Of a stretch of 37,072 nucleotides of DNA, positions 7,632 through 15,795 are shown piece by piece. Below the pieces are notes generated by a model that worked only from the letters and a program-made list of their open reading frames with translations, was not told the DNA's origin and did not search any database. The DNA lies in NCBI GenBank assembly GCA_005772895.1, contig SXIH01000054.1, forward strand, positions 1 to 37,072, written 5' to 3'. The DNA comes from Bacteroidota bacterium. GTDB taxonomy: Bacteria; Bacteroidota; Bacteroidia; 2-12-FULL-35-15. Every line of letters starts with the position of its first letter. The first letter of the stretch is position 1. A program made the position numbers and the translations under genes.

Positions 7632-8555
7632 ATGAGCTTATTAGTAGTTGGAACAGTAGCATTTGATGCAATTGAAACGCCTTTTGGGAAAACCGACAAA
7701 ATTCTTGGAGGTGCAGCCACTTACATTTCTTTAGCAGCATCTTATTTTACAAAAAAAATAAATTTAGTTTCTGTAGTTGGAGGAGATTTTCCTGCTGAAC
7801 ATATTGATATGCTTAAAAAGCACCATATTGATACTGAAGGATTACAAATATTAAAAGATCAAAAAACATTTTTTTGGGCAGGAAAATATCACAACGATAT
7901 GAATAGCCGTGATACCATTACAACCGAATTAAATGTATTGGAAAACTTTAACCCGGTTGTTCCCGATGCCTACCAGGATTGCGAATTTTTAATGTTAGGA
8001 AATTTAGTTCCTAAAGTTCAACAACAAGTTATTCAACAATTAAAAACCCGTCCTAAATTAATTGTGCTCGACACTATGAATTTTTGGATGGACATTGCAA
8101 TGAATGATTTAATGGAAACAATTGCCATGGTGGATGTGCTCGCAATTAACGATGGAGAAGCCCGCCAGCTTTCAGGTGAATATTCTTTAGTGAAAGCAGC
8201 ACAAAAAATTTTAGCAATGGGCCCCAAATATTTAATCATTAAAAAAGGAGAACATGGTGCTTTGTTGTTTGATAAAACACAAGTGTTTTTTGCTCCGGCA
8301 TTACCATTAGAAGATGTGTTTGATCCAACAGGAGCAGGCGATAGCTTTGCAGGTGGATTCATTGGTTATTTAGCAGAAACAAAAGATATTACTTTCGATA
8401 ATATGAAGCGTGCAATAATTTTTGGTTCTGCTACAGCATCGTTTTGTGTAGAAAAATTTGGGACAGAAAATTTAGTTGGATTAACGCAAGAACAAGTTGA
8501 TAGCCGTGTTCAGGAGTTTGTGGATTTGGTGCAGTTTGATATTGCGTTGGTGTAA
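7632..8555 (+). CDS. PfkB-family sugar/nucleoside kinase
   Basis: A 307-residue cytoplasmic kinase of the PfkB (ribokinase-like) family, which phosphorylates a sugar or nucleoside with ATP. The ATG at 7632 is chosen over an upstream TTG because the family's first strand starts at once (MSLLVVGTVAFDAIETP). The N-terminal glycine motif is KILGGAATY. The C-terminal signature DPTGAGDSFAGGF carries the catalytic base Asp237. The ATP-side motif IIKKGEHGALL precedes it. Length is typical. The gene stands alone after tRNA-Asn. The substrate (ribose, fructose, adenosine or other) cannot be assigned from sequence alone. Confidence 0.9.
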   Translation: MSLLVVGTVAFDAIETPFGKTDKILGGAATYISLAASYFTKKINLVSVVGGDFPAEHIDMLKKHHIDTEGLQILKDQKTFFWAGKYHNDMNSRDTITTELNVLENFNPVVPDAYQDCEFLMLGNLVPKVQQQVIQQLKTRPKLIVLDTMNFWMDIAMNDLMETIAMVDVLAINDGEARQLSGEYSLVKAAQKILAMGPKYLIIKKGEHGALLFDKTQVFFAPALPLEDVFDPTGAGDSFAGGFIGYLAETKDITFDNMKRAIIFGSATASFCVEKFGTENLVGLTQEQVDSRVQEFVDLVQFDIALV

Positions 8556-8561
8556 AAAATA

Positions 8562-8605
8562 ATTTCAAATTTCAGGGTTCAAATTTGGAATCTGAAATTT
8601 GAAAT
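8562..8605. repeat. Inverted repeat downstream of the PfkB gene
   Basis: ATTTCAAATTTCAG (8562-8575) is an exact reverse complement of CTGAAATTTGAAAT (8592-8605), with 16 bases between. It is not followed by a T run, so it is not an obvious intrinsic terminator; it may protect the 3' end of the transcript or be a dispersed element. Related AAATTTTGAATTTC words recur up to 8690. Confidence 0.7.
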
Positions 8606-8726
8606 AAATTAAGAGAATAAAATTTTATTTAGAAGCTGTATCTGAACTCCCTCCTTTTTTAATATTCAAACCCAAATTTTGAATTTCAAAAAATTAAGAT
8701 TAGATTAGTAGTGTAAAATTAAGATC

Positions 8727-11222
8727 ATGAAACGATCACTACTCCTCACTCTATTTCTATTATCACAACTTGCCTATAGCCAGAGTTGGCAAGACGTTGG
8801 TGGTGGCACCAACAACAGCAGCCACGGTTTACTTACGTGGAATGGTAAACTAATTGACCTCGGAAGTTTTAACAATCCTTGCAATCGTGTTGCGGAATGG
8901 GACGGGACCAGTTGGTCTTGTCTTGGAGGTGGTGTAGGCATAGTCGCTCGTGCGGGCGTAGTGTGGGATGGGAAGCTGGTAGTTTGCGGTGATTTCTGGA
9001 ATGTTTTTCAGCCTTGTGTAGGATGCAATGGTGTTGCTGTTTGGGATGGAGTTTCCTGGACGCCTCTGGATAATGGAGTTAACAACGATGTGCTTGTTTG
9101 CACAGTATGGAACAATCAACTAGTAATTGGCGGTGATTTTACAAAAGCAGATGGAGTGCCTTGTTCACGAATTATAAAATGGGACGTTACTACTTCCACT
9201 TGGGAATCAATCGGAGATACTACTCCTACTACTTTCAGTAACGACATACGCTGCATGACAGAGTATGATGGAGATCTTTATGTTGGGGGCGATTTTAATA
9301 ATGTTGCAGGATGTACTTCCTGTGATGGACTTGTAAAATATGATCCTGCTACAAATAGTTGGGTTGGAGGGAACAGTGGTGTTGATTTAGTTGGCGGGGT
9401 AGATTTTTCTGTTCGTTGTTTATATGTGAATCCTAGTGATGGCAATATGTATATGGGTGGAGAATTCCCAGATCTTTGGGATGGCGATGCAGCAGCTGCA
9501 GATCCGAACATGGCATATATTGCAAAGTATGATGGAAGCAACTGGACACCCCTTGGAACGGGGCTCAACGAATATGTAAGAGCAATACATGAATACAATG
9601 GAGATTTAGTTGCTGGAGGATATTTTACTAATGCTGGTGGTGTTCCTGCAAATAAAATTGCGCGTTGGGATGGTACCAACTGGAATGCGATGGGACTTGG
9701 ATTTGATGCAAGCGGAATAGATGAATATGTAAAGTCGGCAACTGTTTGGAATGGAATCTTTTTTGCTGGAGGTGCATACACACAAGCAGAAGGCAATCCT
9801 ATGGATCACATTGCGCAATGGTATGAAGCACCAACAGATCCGCCAATTGCTTGGATGAATGCATCTACTTCTACATTGTGTGGTTCCGGATGCGTATATT
9901 TTCTGGACAATAGTACTAGTGGTCCAACTAGCTGGACATGGTCATTCCCGGGATCAAGTTTGCCAAGCTCAACGGCTCAAAACCCAGGCTCAGTATGCTA
10001 TTCAACACCTGGAACGTATAACGTTACTCTGACGGCTTGCAATGCAAATGGTTGCGATACACAAACTATGACAGTTGAAGTCACAGCAGGTGCAGTAGTG
10101 AATGTTTCTGATGCGAGTGTTTGTGATGGAGCTCCAGCAATACTCAATGCAGTTCCGGATGTCGGAGGTGGAACATATTTGTGGTCTACAGGCGCTACAA
10201 CTTCTTCAATTACTGTTACACCATCTTCCACAACAACCTATACAGTAACTTATACACTTGCGGGATGTACTGCAGGCACTCAAACAGCAACAGTGAATGT
10301 TGGAACAACACCTACGTTATCTTTAAACGTTGTGACTCCAACTATCTGTGATGGTGAAGATGCAGATCTTGTTGCAACTCCATCGGTAGGAGGCGGAACA
10401 TTCGATTGGAGCCCTGGTAGCGGGTCCGGATCATCCATTAGTCCTTCTCCTTCTACAACTACGACTTATTCGGTGACTTATACATCATTAGATGGATGCA
10501 CAAGTACTGAGCAAACAGGCACTGTGACAGTTAATCCGGCACCCACAGTTTTTGTTGCCGACCAAAGTATTTGTCCCGGACAATCAGCAACTCTTATTTC
10601 AACCCCTACACCTCCGGGTGGAACGTACTTCTGGACGCCAGGAGGAGCAACTACTTCATCTATTACAGTGAGCCCTGGTTCTACTACAAATTACAGTCTT
10701 GTATACACACAAGGTGGTTGTGCGAGCACACCTGAAATTTCTACAGTAACCGTTTTACCTGCTCCCGCAATAGGAGTGACTACAGTTGGAGGTACTATGA
10801 CGTCTGCTCAATCGGGTGCAACATACCAATGGTTGGATTGTAATGCCGGTATGGGAATAATTTCAGGAGCAACTTCTCAGTCGTTTACTCCTTCGTATAG
10901 TGGATCGTATGCCGTTCAGGTAAGTCTTGGTACGTGTACCGATACCAGCAGTTGCAATGTAATTATGATTACAGGAATTGCAGAAGCGAATAATTTGGGA
11001 CTAAGTATTTATCCAAATCCTGCAAACGAATGGATCAATGTTGAAAATCGAACTGGACAAATACTGAACTATGAAATTTCTGATGTGCTTGGAAATACGG
11101 TGCTTTCGGGGCGATTCTCTATCGGAACATCAACCATTGATGTTGCAAAATTTGCGAATGGATTGTATTTTCTAAAAACAGGAAAGAATGGAAATCAAAT
11201 AATGAAAATTGTGAAAAATTAA
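8727..11222 (+). CDS. Large T9SS-secreted protein: propeller, PKD and Ig-like repeats
   Basis: An 831-residue secreted protein. The signal peptide is MKRSLLLTLFLLSQLAYSQ. Residues ~20-370 carry Kelch-like repeats with WDG(T/V)SW, WNGxL and G(G/A)xF(T/N)xA motifs, suggesting a beta-propeller. Residues ~378-452 are a PKD domain (W.WSFPGSSLP...GTYNVTLTACN). Three Ig-like repeats of about 70 residues follow (~455-670), each with a Cys start, a GGGT..W centre and TTTYTVTYT; a fourth diverged unit runs to ~745. The C-terminus (~748-831) is a T9SS type A sorting domain (LSIYPNPANEWINVEN, then GLYFLKTGKNG), so it is exported by T9SS and probably fixed to the surface. Adhesion or binding is inferred; no catalytic domain is seen. 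Confidence 0.9.
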   Translation: MKRSLLLTLFLLSQLAYSQSWQDVGGGTNNSSHGLLTWNGKLIDLGSFNNPCNRVAEWDGTSWSCLGGGVGIVARAGVVWDGKLVVCGDFWNVFQPCVGCNGVAVWDGVSWTPLDNGVNNDVLVCTVWNNQLVIGGDFTKADGVPCSRIIKWDVTTSTWESIGDTTPTTFSNDIRCMTEYDGDLYVGGDFNNVAGCTSCDGLVKYDPATNSWVGGNSGVDLVGGVDFSVRCLYVNPSDGNMYMGGEFPDLWDGDAAAADPNMAYIAKYDGSNWTPLGTGLNEYVRAIHEYNGDLVAGGYFTNAGGVPANKIARWDGTNWNAMGLGFDASGIDEYVKSATVWNGIFFAGGAYTQAEGNPMDHIAQWYEAPTDPPIAWMNASTSTLCGSGCVYFLDNSTSGPTSWTWSFPGSSLPSSTAQNPGSVCYSTPGTYNVTLTACNANGCDTQTMTVEVTAGAVVNVSDASVCDGAPAILNAVPDVGGGTYLWSTGATTSSITVTPSSTTTYTVTYTLAGCTAGTQTATVNVGTTPTLSLNVVTPTICDGEDADLVATPSVGGGTFDWSPGSGSGSSISPSPSTTTTYSVTYTSLDGCTSTEQTGTVTVNPAPTVFVADQSICPGQSATLISTPTPPGGTYFWTPGGATTSSITVSPGSTTNYSLVYTQGGCASTPEISTVTVLPAPAIGVTTVGGTMTSAQSGATYQWLDCNAGMGIISGATSQSFTPSYSGSYAVQVSLGTCTDTSSCNVIMITGIAEANNLGLSIYPNPANEWINVENRTGQILNYEISDVLGNTVLSGRFSIGTSTIDVAKFANGLYFLKTGKNGNQIMKIVKN

Positions 11223-11236
11223 AATCAGTATAGATT

Positions 11237-11271
11237 AAAAAAGCCATTCTTTTTTTAAGAGTGGCTTTTTT
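11237..11271. terminator. Bidirectional terminator between T9SS protein and SOD genes
   Basis: AAAAAAGCCATTCTT (11237-11251) pairs with AAGAGTGGCTTTTTT (11257-11271) with a single T.G wobble and a five-base T loop. It ends in T runs in both directions and overlaps the last bases of the superoxide dismutase gene. Confidence 0.88.
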
Positions 11272-12019
11272 ATTTTAAGGAAGTATATAATCCTTCAGCA
11301 GTTTCCCAATTCACCACATTCCACCACGAAGCAATATAATCAGCTCTTTTGTTTTGATTTTTTAAGTAGTATGCGTGTTCCCAAACATCTAAAGCCAATA
11401 CAGGGCCTCCTTTTACTTCAATAGATTCCAGGTTCATTAATGGATTATCCTGATTAGGAGTTGAGGTGATTACCAATTTTCCTTCTTTTGTTTTTACCAA
11501 CCATGCCCAACCCGAACCAAATCGCTTCATTCCGGCATCTGTAAATTGTTTTTTGAATTCATCAAATGAACCAAATGTTGTTTTAATTGCATCTGCTAAT
11601 TTTCCTTTAGGCTCACCACCTCCGTTTAATTTCATTAAACTCCAAAATAACGAATGGTTGTAATGACCACCAGCATTGTTACGCAGGGCAGCAGGTAATT
11701 TCGATACGTTCTCAAAAATATTTTCAAATGTTTGCGGGCTCCCCAACACTTTACCATCAACAGTTTCCAAAGCCTTGTTCATATTATCCACATAAGCTTT
11801 ATGATGTTTGCTGTGATGAATCTCCATTGTTAATTTATCAATGTGAGGCTCTAAGGCATCGTATGCGTAAGGCAAAGCGGGAAGCGAATATTTTCCTCCA
11901 TCTACTAAAGCACTTTCAATAAATTCTGTTGGGCTCAATGTTTTTCCAATGGCTGAAGTTGCAGTAATAGCAGCCAATGCAAGTGCAGATTTTTTTATGA
12001 AATCTCTTCTGTTGTTCAT
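11270..12019 (-). CDS. sodA: Tat-exported Mn-type superoxide dismutase
   Basis: A 249-residue Fe/Mn superoxide dismutase that converts superoxide to peroxide and oxygen. All metal ligands are visible: His68 (MEIHHSKHH), His122 (YNHSLFW), Asp211 and His215 (DVWEHAYY). Metal-type residues favour manganese: AGGH with Gly before the second His motif, and Gln190 in TPNQDNPLM at the position of E. coli SodA Gln146; a cambialistic enzyme is not excluded. The N-terminal ~40 residues are extra compared with cytosolic enzymes and carry a twin-arginine signal, [15 protein letters not shown], so the folded enzyme should be exported to the periplasm. It follows the biotin carrier gene by 5 bases in the same operon. 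Confidence 0.94.
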   Translation of the reverse strand: MNNRRDFIKKSALALAAITATSAIGKTLSPTEFIESALVDGGKYSLPALPYAYDALEPHIDKLTMEIHHSKHHKAYVDNMNKALETVDGKVLGSPQTFENIFENVSKLPAALRNNAGGHYNHSLFWSLMKLNGGGEPKGKLADAIKTTFGSFDEFKKQFTDAGMKRFGSGWAWLVKTKEGKLVITSTPNQDNPLMNLESIEVKGGPVLALDVWEHAYYLKNQNKRADYIASWWNVVNWETAEGLYTSLK

Positions 12020-12024
12020 TTGAA

Positions 12025-12549
12025 CTATCCAAAATTAATCAAAACCTGATTTTTTTCTACTGCCAAACCCTTCTTTACATTAATTTTCTTAACGGTTCCA
12101 TCAGTAGGCGATTTAATAATGTTTTCCATTTTCATCGCTTCTAATACTAAAATAGGATCGCCTTTTTTAACGGTATCTCCTTCCGAAACTCTAACATCTA
12201 ATACCAATCCAGGCATAGGAGCTTTTATTTCATTTACTTTTTTGGCATTTAAGTCATCAAACCCCAAACTTTTCAATAGCTCATCATACTTATCTTTTAC
12301 ATTCAGCTGGTACTTATTTCCATTCACACTAACCAAAAAACTTTTTTCAGTAGCATCTGCTTTAATTACTTCTACGCTGTATGAACGGTTGTCTTTTATT
12401 ACATGAAAACTACCATTTTTAACTTCTATCACATCCCATGCAAATGCTTTCCCATCAATGATTCCACCACTAGCGTTTTCGAGCTCAATAACATGCTCTT
12501 TCTGATTACCTGCCTGTCCGGTAGGCAGGTTTACTTTTACTTTTAACAT
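12025..12549 (-). CDS. Biotin carboxyl carrier domain protein
   Basis: A 174-residue biotin carrier subunit of an acyl-CoA or pyruvate-type carboxylase. The C-terminal ~70 residues form the biotinyl domain: [32 protein letters not shown] with biotinylated Lys140, then [10 protein letters not shown]. The N-terminal ~100 residues are a carrier-linker region of the kind found in propionyl-CoA carboxylase-like proteins. No carboxylase or carboxyltransferase gene lies nearby, so the partner is elsewhere. Residues 7-14 (NLPTGQAG) are coded by a 21-base palindromic element at 12509-12529 that looks inserted in frame. A consensus promoter lies directly upstream, so the mRNA may have almost no 5' leader. 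Confidence 0.9.
   Translation of the reverse strand: MLKVKVNLPTGQAGNQKEHVIELENASGGIIDGKAFAWDVIEVKNGSFHVIKDNRSYSVEVIKADATEKSFLVSVNGNKYQLNVKDKYDELLKSLGFDDLNAKKVNEIKAPMPGLVLDVRVSEGDTVKKGDPILVLEAMKMENIIKSPTDGTVKKINVKKGLAVEKNQVLINFG
12509..12529. repeat. 21-bp palindromic element inside the biotin carrier gene
   Basis: CCTGCCT (12509-12515) and AGGCAGG (12523-12529) are exact inverted arms around GTCCGGT. It is 21 bases long, so it adds seven codons without a frameshift, and is much more G+C-rich than its surroundings. From memory, GC-rich palindromes of this form are dispersed in Bacteroidota genomes; no second copy is in this window. Confidence 0.78.
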
Positions 12550-12553
12550 ATCA

Positions 12554-12584
12554 CAAATATATTGTTTTTTACCTCGGATTCAAA
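12554..12584 (-). promoter_or_regulatory. Consensus promoter of the biotin carrier-SOD operon
   Basis: On the minus strand TTTG (12584-12581), 19 bases, then TATATTTG (12561-12554). This matches the Bacteroidota -33/-7 consensus fully. The start codon begins at 12549, four bases after the -7 box, so transcription would begin at or next to the ATG. Confidence 0.75.
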
Positions 12585-12588
12585 AAAA

Positions 12589-12682
12589 TGTGGCTCCAGC
12601 CACACCAATTTTGTCAGTTCGAGCCAGATATAAATAAGCCTTTTCAAATTTGTCACCCTGAGCGTAGTCGAAGGGCGAGAAC
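12589..12682. repeat. Dispersed-type repeat fragments between the BCCP and M1 peptidase genes
   Basis: Two elements. A hairpin TGTGGCT-CC-AGCCACA spans 12589-12604. A word beginning TGTCACCCTGAGCGTAGTCG (12651-12670) and continuing AAGGGCGAG has the form of a repeat I recall as common in Bacteroidota intergenic regions. Neither codes for a protein. Confidence 0.5.
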
Positions 12683-12699
12683 CACTCATCATAATAAAA

Positions 12700-12730
12700 T
12701 TTGAAATCTATATTATTTTCACAACCTTTG
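12700..12730 (+). promoter_or_regulatory. Candidate promoter of the M1 aminopeptidase gene
   Basis: TTTG (12700-12703), 19 bases, then AACCTTTG (12723-12730), one mismatch from TAnnTTTG. The start site would be near 12736, leaving a leader of about 14 bases. Confidence 0.5.
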
Positions 12731-12749
12731 GTTTCCTAAAATAAAAGTG

Positions 12750-15449
12750 ATGATCTTGAAAGCGCGAATTTTTATTGTTGTCCTGATAGCCATCGGGATT
12801 TTTTCCTCTTGTAATTTATTTAAAAAATCTACTCAAACGGATGACGATTTGGTTGTCATGAATCTAGATACCATTCAGGCGTTTTCGTCAAACATTGAGC
12901 CGGCACAATACCACGCTTCAGAAACGCGTATAAACGACATCCTGCATACAAAATTAGATGTGAGTTTTGATTGGACCAAACAGTATTTATTTGGAAAAGC
13001 AACCATTACAGCAAAACCATATTTCTATCCAACATCAACACTGGCTTTGGATGCAAGAGGAATGGAAATAAAAGAAGTTTCTCTTATAAAAAGCGAATAT
13101 CAGAAAACCGGAATGGATAGCAAAAAAAGTCCGGATGGAACGTATGAAGCAACTGTTTCAAAAGTAGAAACAAAATCACCTTTGCAATACAAACATGAAA
13201 ACGATATTATTACTATTCAACTTGGTAAAGAATATAAAAACAACGAAGAGTATATTGTTTTTATAGAGTATGTTTCCAAACCAAATGAATTAAAAAAAGG
13301 CGGTGGAAGTACTGCTATTACTGATGACAAAGGGCTTTATTTTATTAATCCGGATGGAGCAGATAAAAACAAACCCCAGGAAATTTGGACACAAGGTGAA
13401 ACGCAGGCAACTTCTGTTTGGATGCCAACCATTGATCGTCCGAATGAGCGAATGACTCAGGAAATTTATATGACGGTTGAAAAAAAGTATGTAACACTTT
13501 CCAACGGGGAATTGTGTTCGTCTTTTGACAACGGAGATGGTACCCGCACCGATTATTGGAAAATGGAATTACCACACGCTCCGTATCTGGCAATGATGGC
13601 AGTTGGTGATTTTGCAGTTGTAAAAGACACGAAATGGAGAGGAAGAGAAGTAAGTTATTTTGTTGAAAAAGAATACGAGCCCCACGCAAAAGCCATATTT
13701 GGCAATACTCCTGAGATGCTGGAGTTTTTCTCAAATAAATTAGGTGTTGAATATCCCTGGATAAAATATTCACAGGTAACAGTAAGAGATTTTGTTTCGG
13801 GAGCTATGGAAAACACAACAGCAACAGTGCACAGCGAATTTTTACAACGTACCGACAGAGAGTTGCTGGATAAAGATTACGAAGATTATATTTCACACGA
13901 ATTATTTCATCAATGGTTTGGCGATTTAGTTACCTGCGAATCGTGGAGCAATTTGCCTTTGAACGAATCGTTTGCTACTTACGGAGAATATTTGTGGAAT
14001 GAATATAAATACGGCTTAGATGAAGCGGACCACAAAAGTGCTGAATCCAGAGCGGGTTATTTCGCAGAGTCCGATAGAAAACAAGTCAACTTAATTCGTT
14101 TTCAGTACAACGATAAAGAAGAAATGTTTGATGGACATAGTTACAATAAAGGCGGACAAGTACTTCACATGTTACGTAAATATGTTGGTGACGATGCTTT
14201 TTTTGCTTCTTTGAAATTATATCTAGAAACAAATAAATACACTTCGGTTGAAATTCATCAGCTAAGAATGGCTTTTGAAAAAATAACAGGCGAAGATTTA
14301 AATTGGTTTTTCAATCAATGGTTTTTATCGTCCGGGCACCCTGATTTAGTTATTAATACAGAGTATGATGCAACAAATAAAAAACAATTTATTTACATTA
14401 AACAAATACAAGATTTTGCAAAAACCCCCTTGTTTAAAATTCCAATGTATGTTGATTTATATGTAAACGGAAAAGTTGACCGCAAAAAAATTACGATTAC
14501 TAAAGCAGATGAAGTATTTGAATTTAATGTTGATTCAAAACCGGATTTAGTAAATGTGGATGCCGAAAAAATGTTGTTGTGTACTAAAAGTGAAACAAAA
14601 ACAATAAAAGAATTAGCTTTTCAATATTATAATGCTCCTTTGTATTTAGACAGACAGGAAGCACTATCAAAACTTTCAGAAAAGGCAGTAGATTCAATAG
14701 CAACAAATGTAATAATCAAAGCTCTTAATGATAAATTCTGGCATTTGCGAGTTGAGGCAATTGATGGGTTGAAAAATATTGCAGCCGGACATGAAAAAGA
14801 AATTAAGGAAATATTGGTTGGGCTTGCCCAAAACGATAAAAAATCAATTGTCCGGGCTTTGTCTATTGAATACTTATATGCAAATTATAAAGATGCAGAT
14901 TTAGAATCACTTTATAAAAATGGATTAAAGGATAAATCCTATTATGTTTTTAGTTCTTCCTTGTCAGCAATTGGAAAAATAAATCCGAAAGAGGCAATGC
15001 TTATTGCAAAACAATATGAGGAAGAAAAAAACATTGATGTGCTTTATGCCATTACTGATTTGTATGCAGCCAATGGAACAGATGAACAAAATAGCTTCTT
15101 TCTTAAAAGCGTCAATAAGTTCACCGGATTTTCCTTAATAGGGTTTGTTTCTCAATACACATCGTTTTTGAAAAAAGATAAAAAGGACGAAACTGTTAAT
15201 GCTGGGGTAGAGCTATTGGCAACAATTGCAAAGGATGAGGGAACAATAAAGTGGGTAGCATATTATGCAAAAAAATCTGTGAAGGAAATACAAACTATGT
15301 ATGAAGATAAAATTGCATTTAGTACTGAGAAATTAAAAAAGTTAAAAGAAATAAATCCGAATGCTGATGTACATTTGTTAGAAGGAGAGATTGAGAATGC
15401 AAAAATTCAGAAAGAAAAAGTTGCAAAGGTTTTTGATACGATTAAGTAA
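12750..15449 (+). CDS. M1-family zinc aminopeptidase, lipoprotein
   Basis: An 899-residue metallopeptidase of family M1 (aminopeptidase N-like), which removes N-terminal residues from peptides. The ATG at 12750 directly follows a GTG and is preferred. The signal peptide ends in a lipobox, IFSSC (Cys about residue 22), so it should be anchored in the envelope. The substrate-binding exopeptidase motif GAMEN is at 351-355. The zinc site is HELFH at 383-387 (His383, His387; catalytic Glu384) with the third ligand Glu406 in NESFATY, at the usual spacing. After the catalytic region, residues ~640-890 are helical HEAT-like repeats. Its substrates are probably peptides in the periplasm. Confidence 0.95.
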   Translation: MILKARIFIVVLIAIGIFSSCNLFKKSTQTDDDLVVMNLDTIQAFSSNIEPAQYHASETRINDILHTKLDVSFDWTKQYLFGKATITAKPYFYPTSTLALDARGMEIKEVSLIKSEYQKTGMDSKKSPDGTYEATVSKVETKSPLQYKHENDIITIQLGKEYKNNEEYIVFIEYVSKPNELKKGGGSTAITDDKGLYFINPDGADKNKPQEIWTQGETQATSVWMPTIDRPNERMTQEIYMTVEKKYVTLSNGELCSSFDNGDGTRTDYWKMELPHAPYLAMMAVGDFAVVKDTKWRGREVSYFVEKEYEPHAKAIFGNTPEMLEFFSNKLGVEYPWIKYSQVTVRDFVSGAMENTTATVHSEFLQRTDRELLDKDYEDYISHELFHQWFGDLVTCESWSNLPLNESFATYGEYLWNEYKYGLDEADHKSAESRAGYFAESDRKQVNLIRFQYNDKEEMFDGHSYNKGGQVLHMLRKYVGDDAFFASLKLYLETNKYTSVEIHQLRMAFEKITGEDLNWFFNQWFLSSGHPDLVINTEYDATNKKQFIYIKQIQDFAKTPLFKIPMYVDLYVNGKVDRKKITITKADEVFEFNVDSKPDLVNVDAEKMLLCTKSETKTIKELAFQYYNAPLYLDRQEALSKLSEKAVDSIATNVIIKALNDKFWHLRVEAIDGLKNIAAGHEKEIKEILVGLAQNDKKSIVRALSIEYLYANYKDADLESLYKNGLKDKSYYVFSSSLSAIGKINPKEAMLIAKQYEEEKNIDVLYAITDLYAANGTDEQNSFFLKSVNKFTGFSLIGFVSQYTSFLKKDKKDETVNAGVELLATIAKDEGTIKWVAYYAKKSVKEIQTMYEDKIAFSTEKLKKLKEINPNADVHLLEGEIENAKIQKEKVAKVFDTIK

Positions 15450-15452
15450 CAA

Positions 15453-15764
15453 TCAGTCCTCCAACATCCACAACGCTTCATTTAACTCTCCGAGTGCTTT
15501 GGTGTTTTTTATTTTTTGCGCAATTACTATCCCTTTGTTATAAGTAGAAATAGCCTTTGGTAAATCCTGAATTTGCTCATAATATTTTCCTAATTGATAA
15601 TAAGCACCTAAATAATTTTCATCATTTGAAAGCAAAGTTTCAATCAACAGAATAGCTTTAGCTACATCATTCACTTTTGCGTATTCCAATGCCAATGCAT
15701 AATTTAAGAATGAGTCGGTAGGCTCAAACTTTAGCATTTCTTCTATTTGTGATAGACGTGACAT
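15453..15764 (-). CDS. Small TPR protein
   Basis: A 103-residue protein made of three TPR-like helix pairs (PTDSFLNYALALEYAKVNDVAKA, NYLGAYYQLGKYYEQ, DLPKAISTYNKGIVIAQK) and without a signal peptide. It probably binds other proteins in the cytoplasm. It lies 31 bases after pheS on the same strand and converges with the M1 peptidase gene, leaving only 3 bases between the two stop codons. The specific role is not recognised; similar TPR proteins occur widely in Bacteroidota. Confidence 0.8.
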   Translation of the reverse strand: MSRLSQIEEMLKFEPTDSFLNYALALEYAKVNDVAKAILLIETLLSNDENYLGAYYQLGKYYEQIQDLPKAISTYNKGIVIAQKIKNTKALGELNEALWMLED

Positions 15765-15795
15765 GAAAGATTTTGAAGTAGAAGCAGCTACCGTA

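Noticed and set aside
12768..12785. Near copy of the CCCGATAGCTATCGGG palindrome (GATAGCCATCGGGA) in the aminopeptidase signal peptide
   Set aside because: It lacks symmetry and codes a normal hydrophobic signal sequence, so it is most likely chance.
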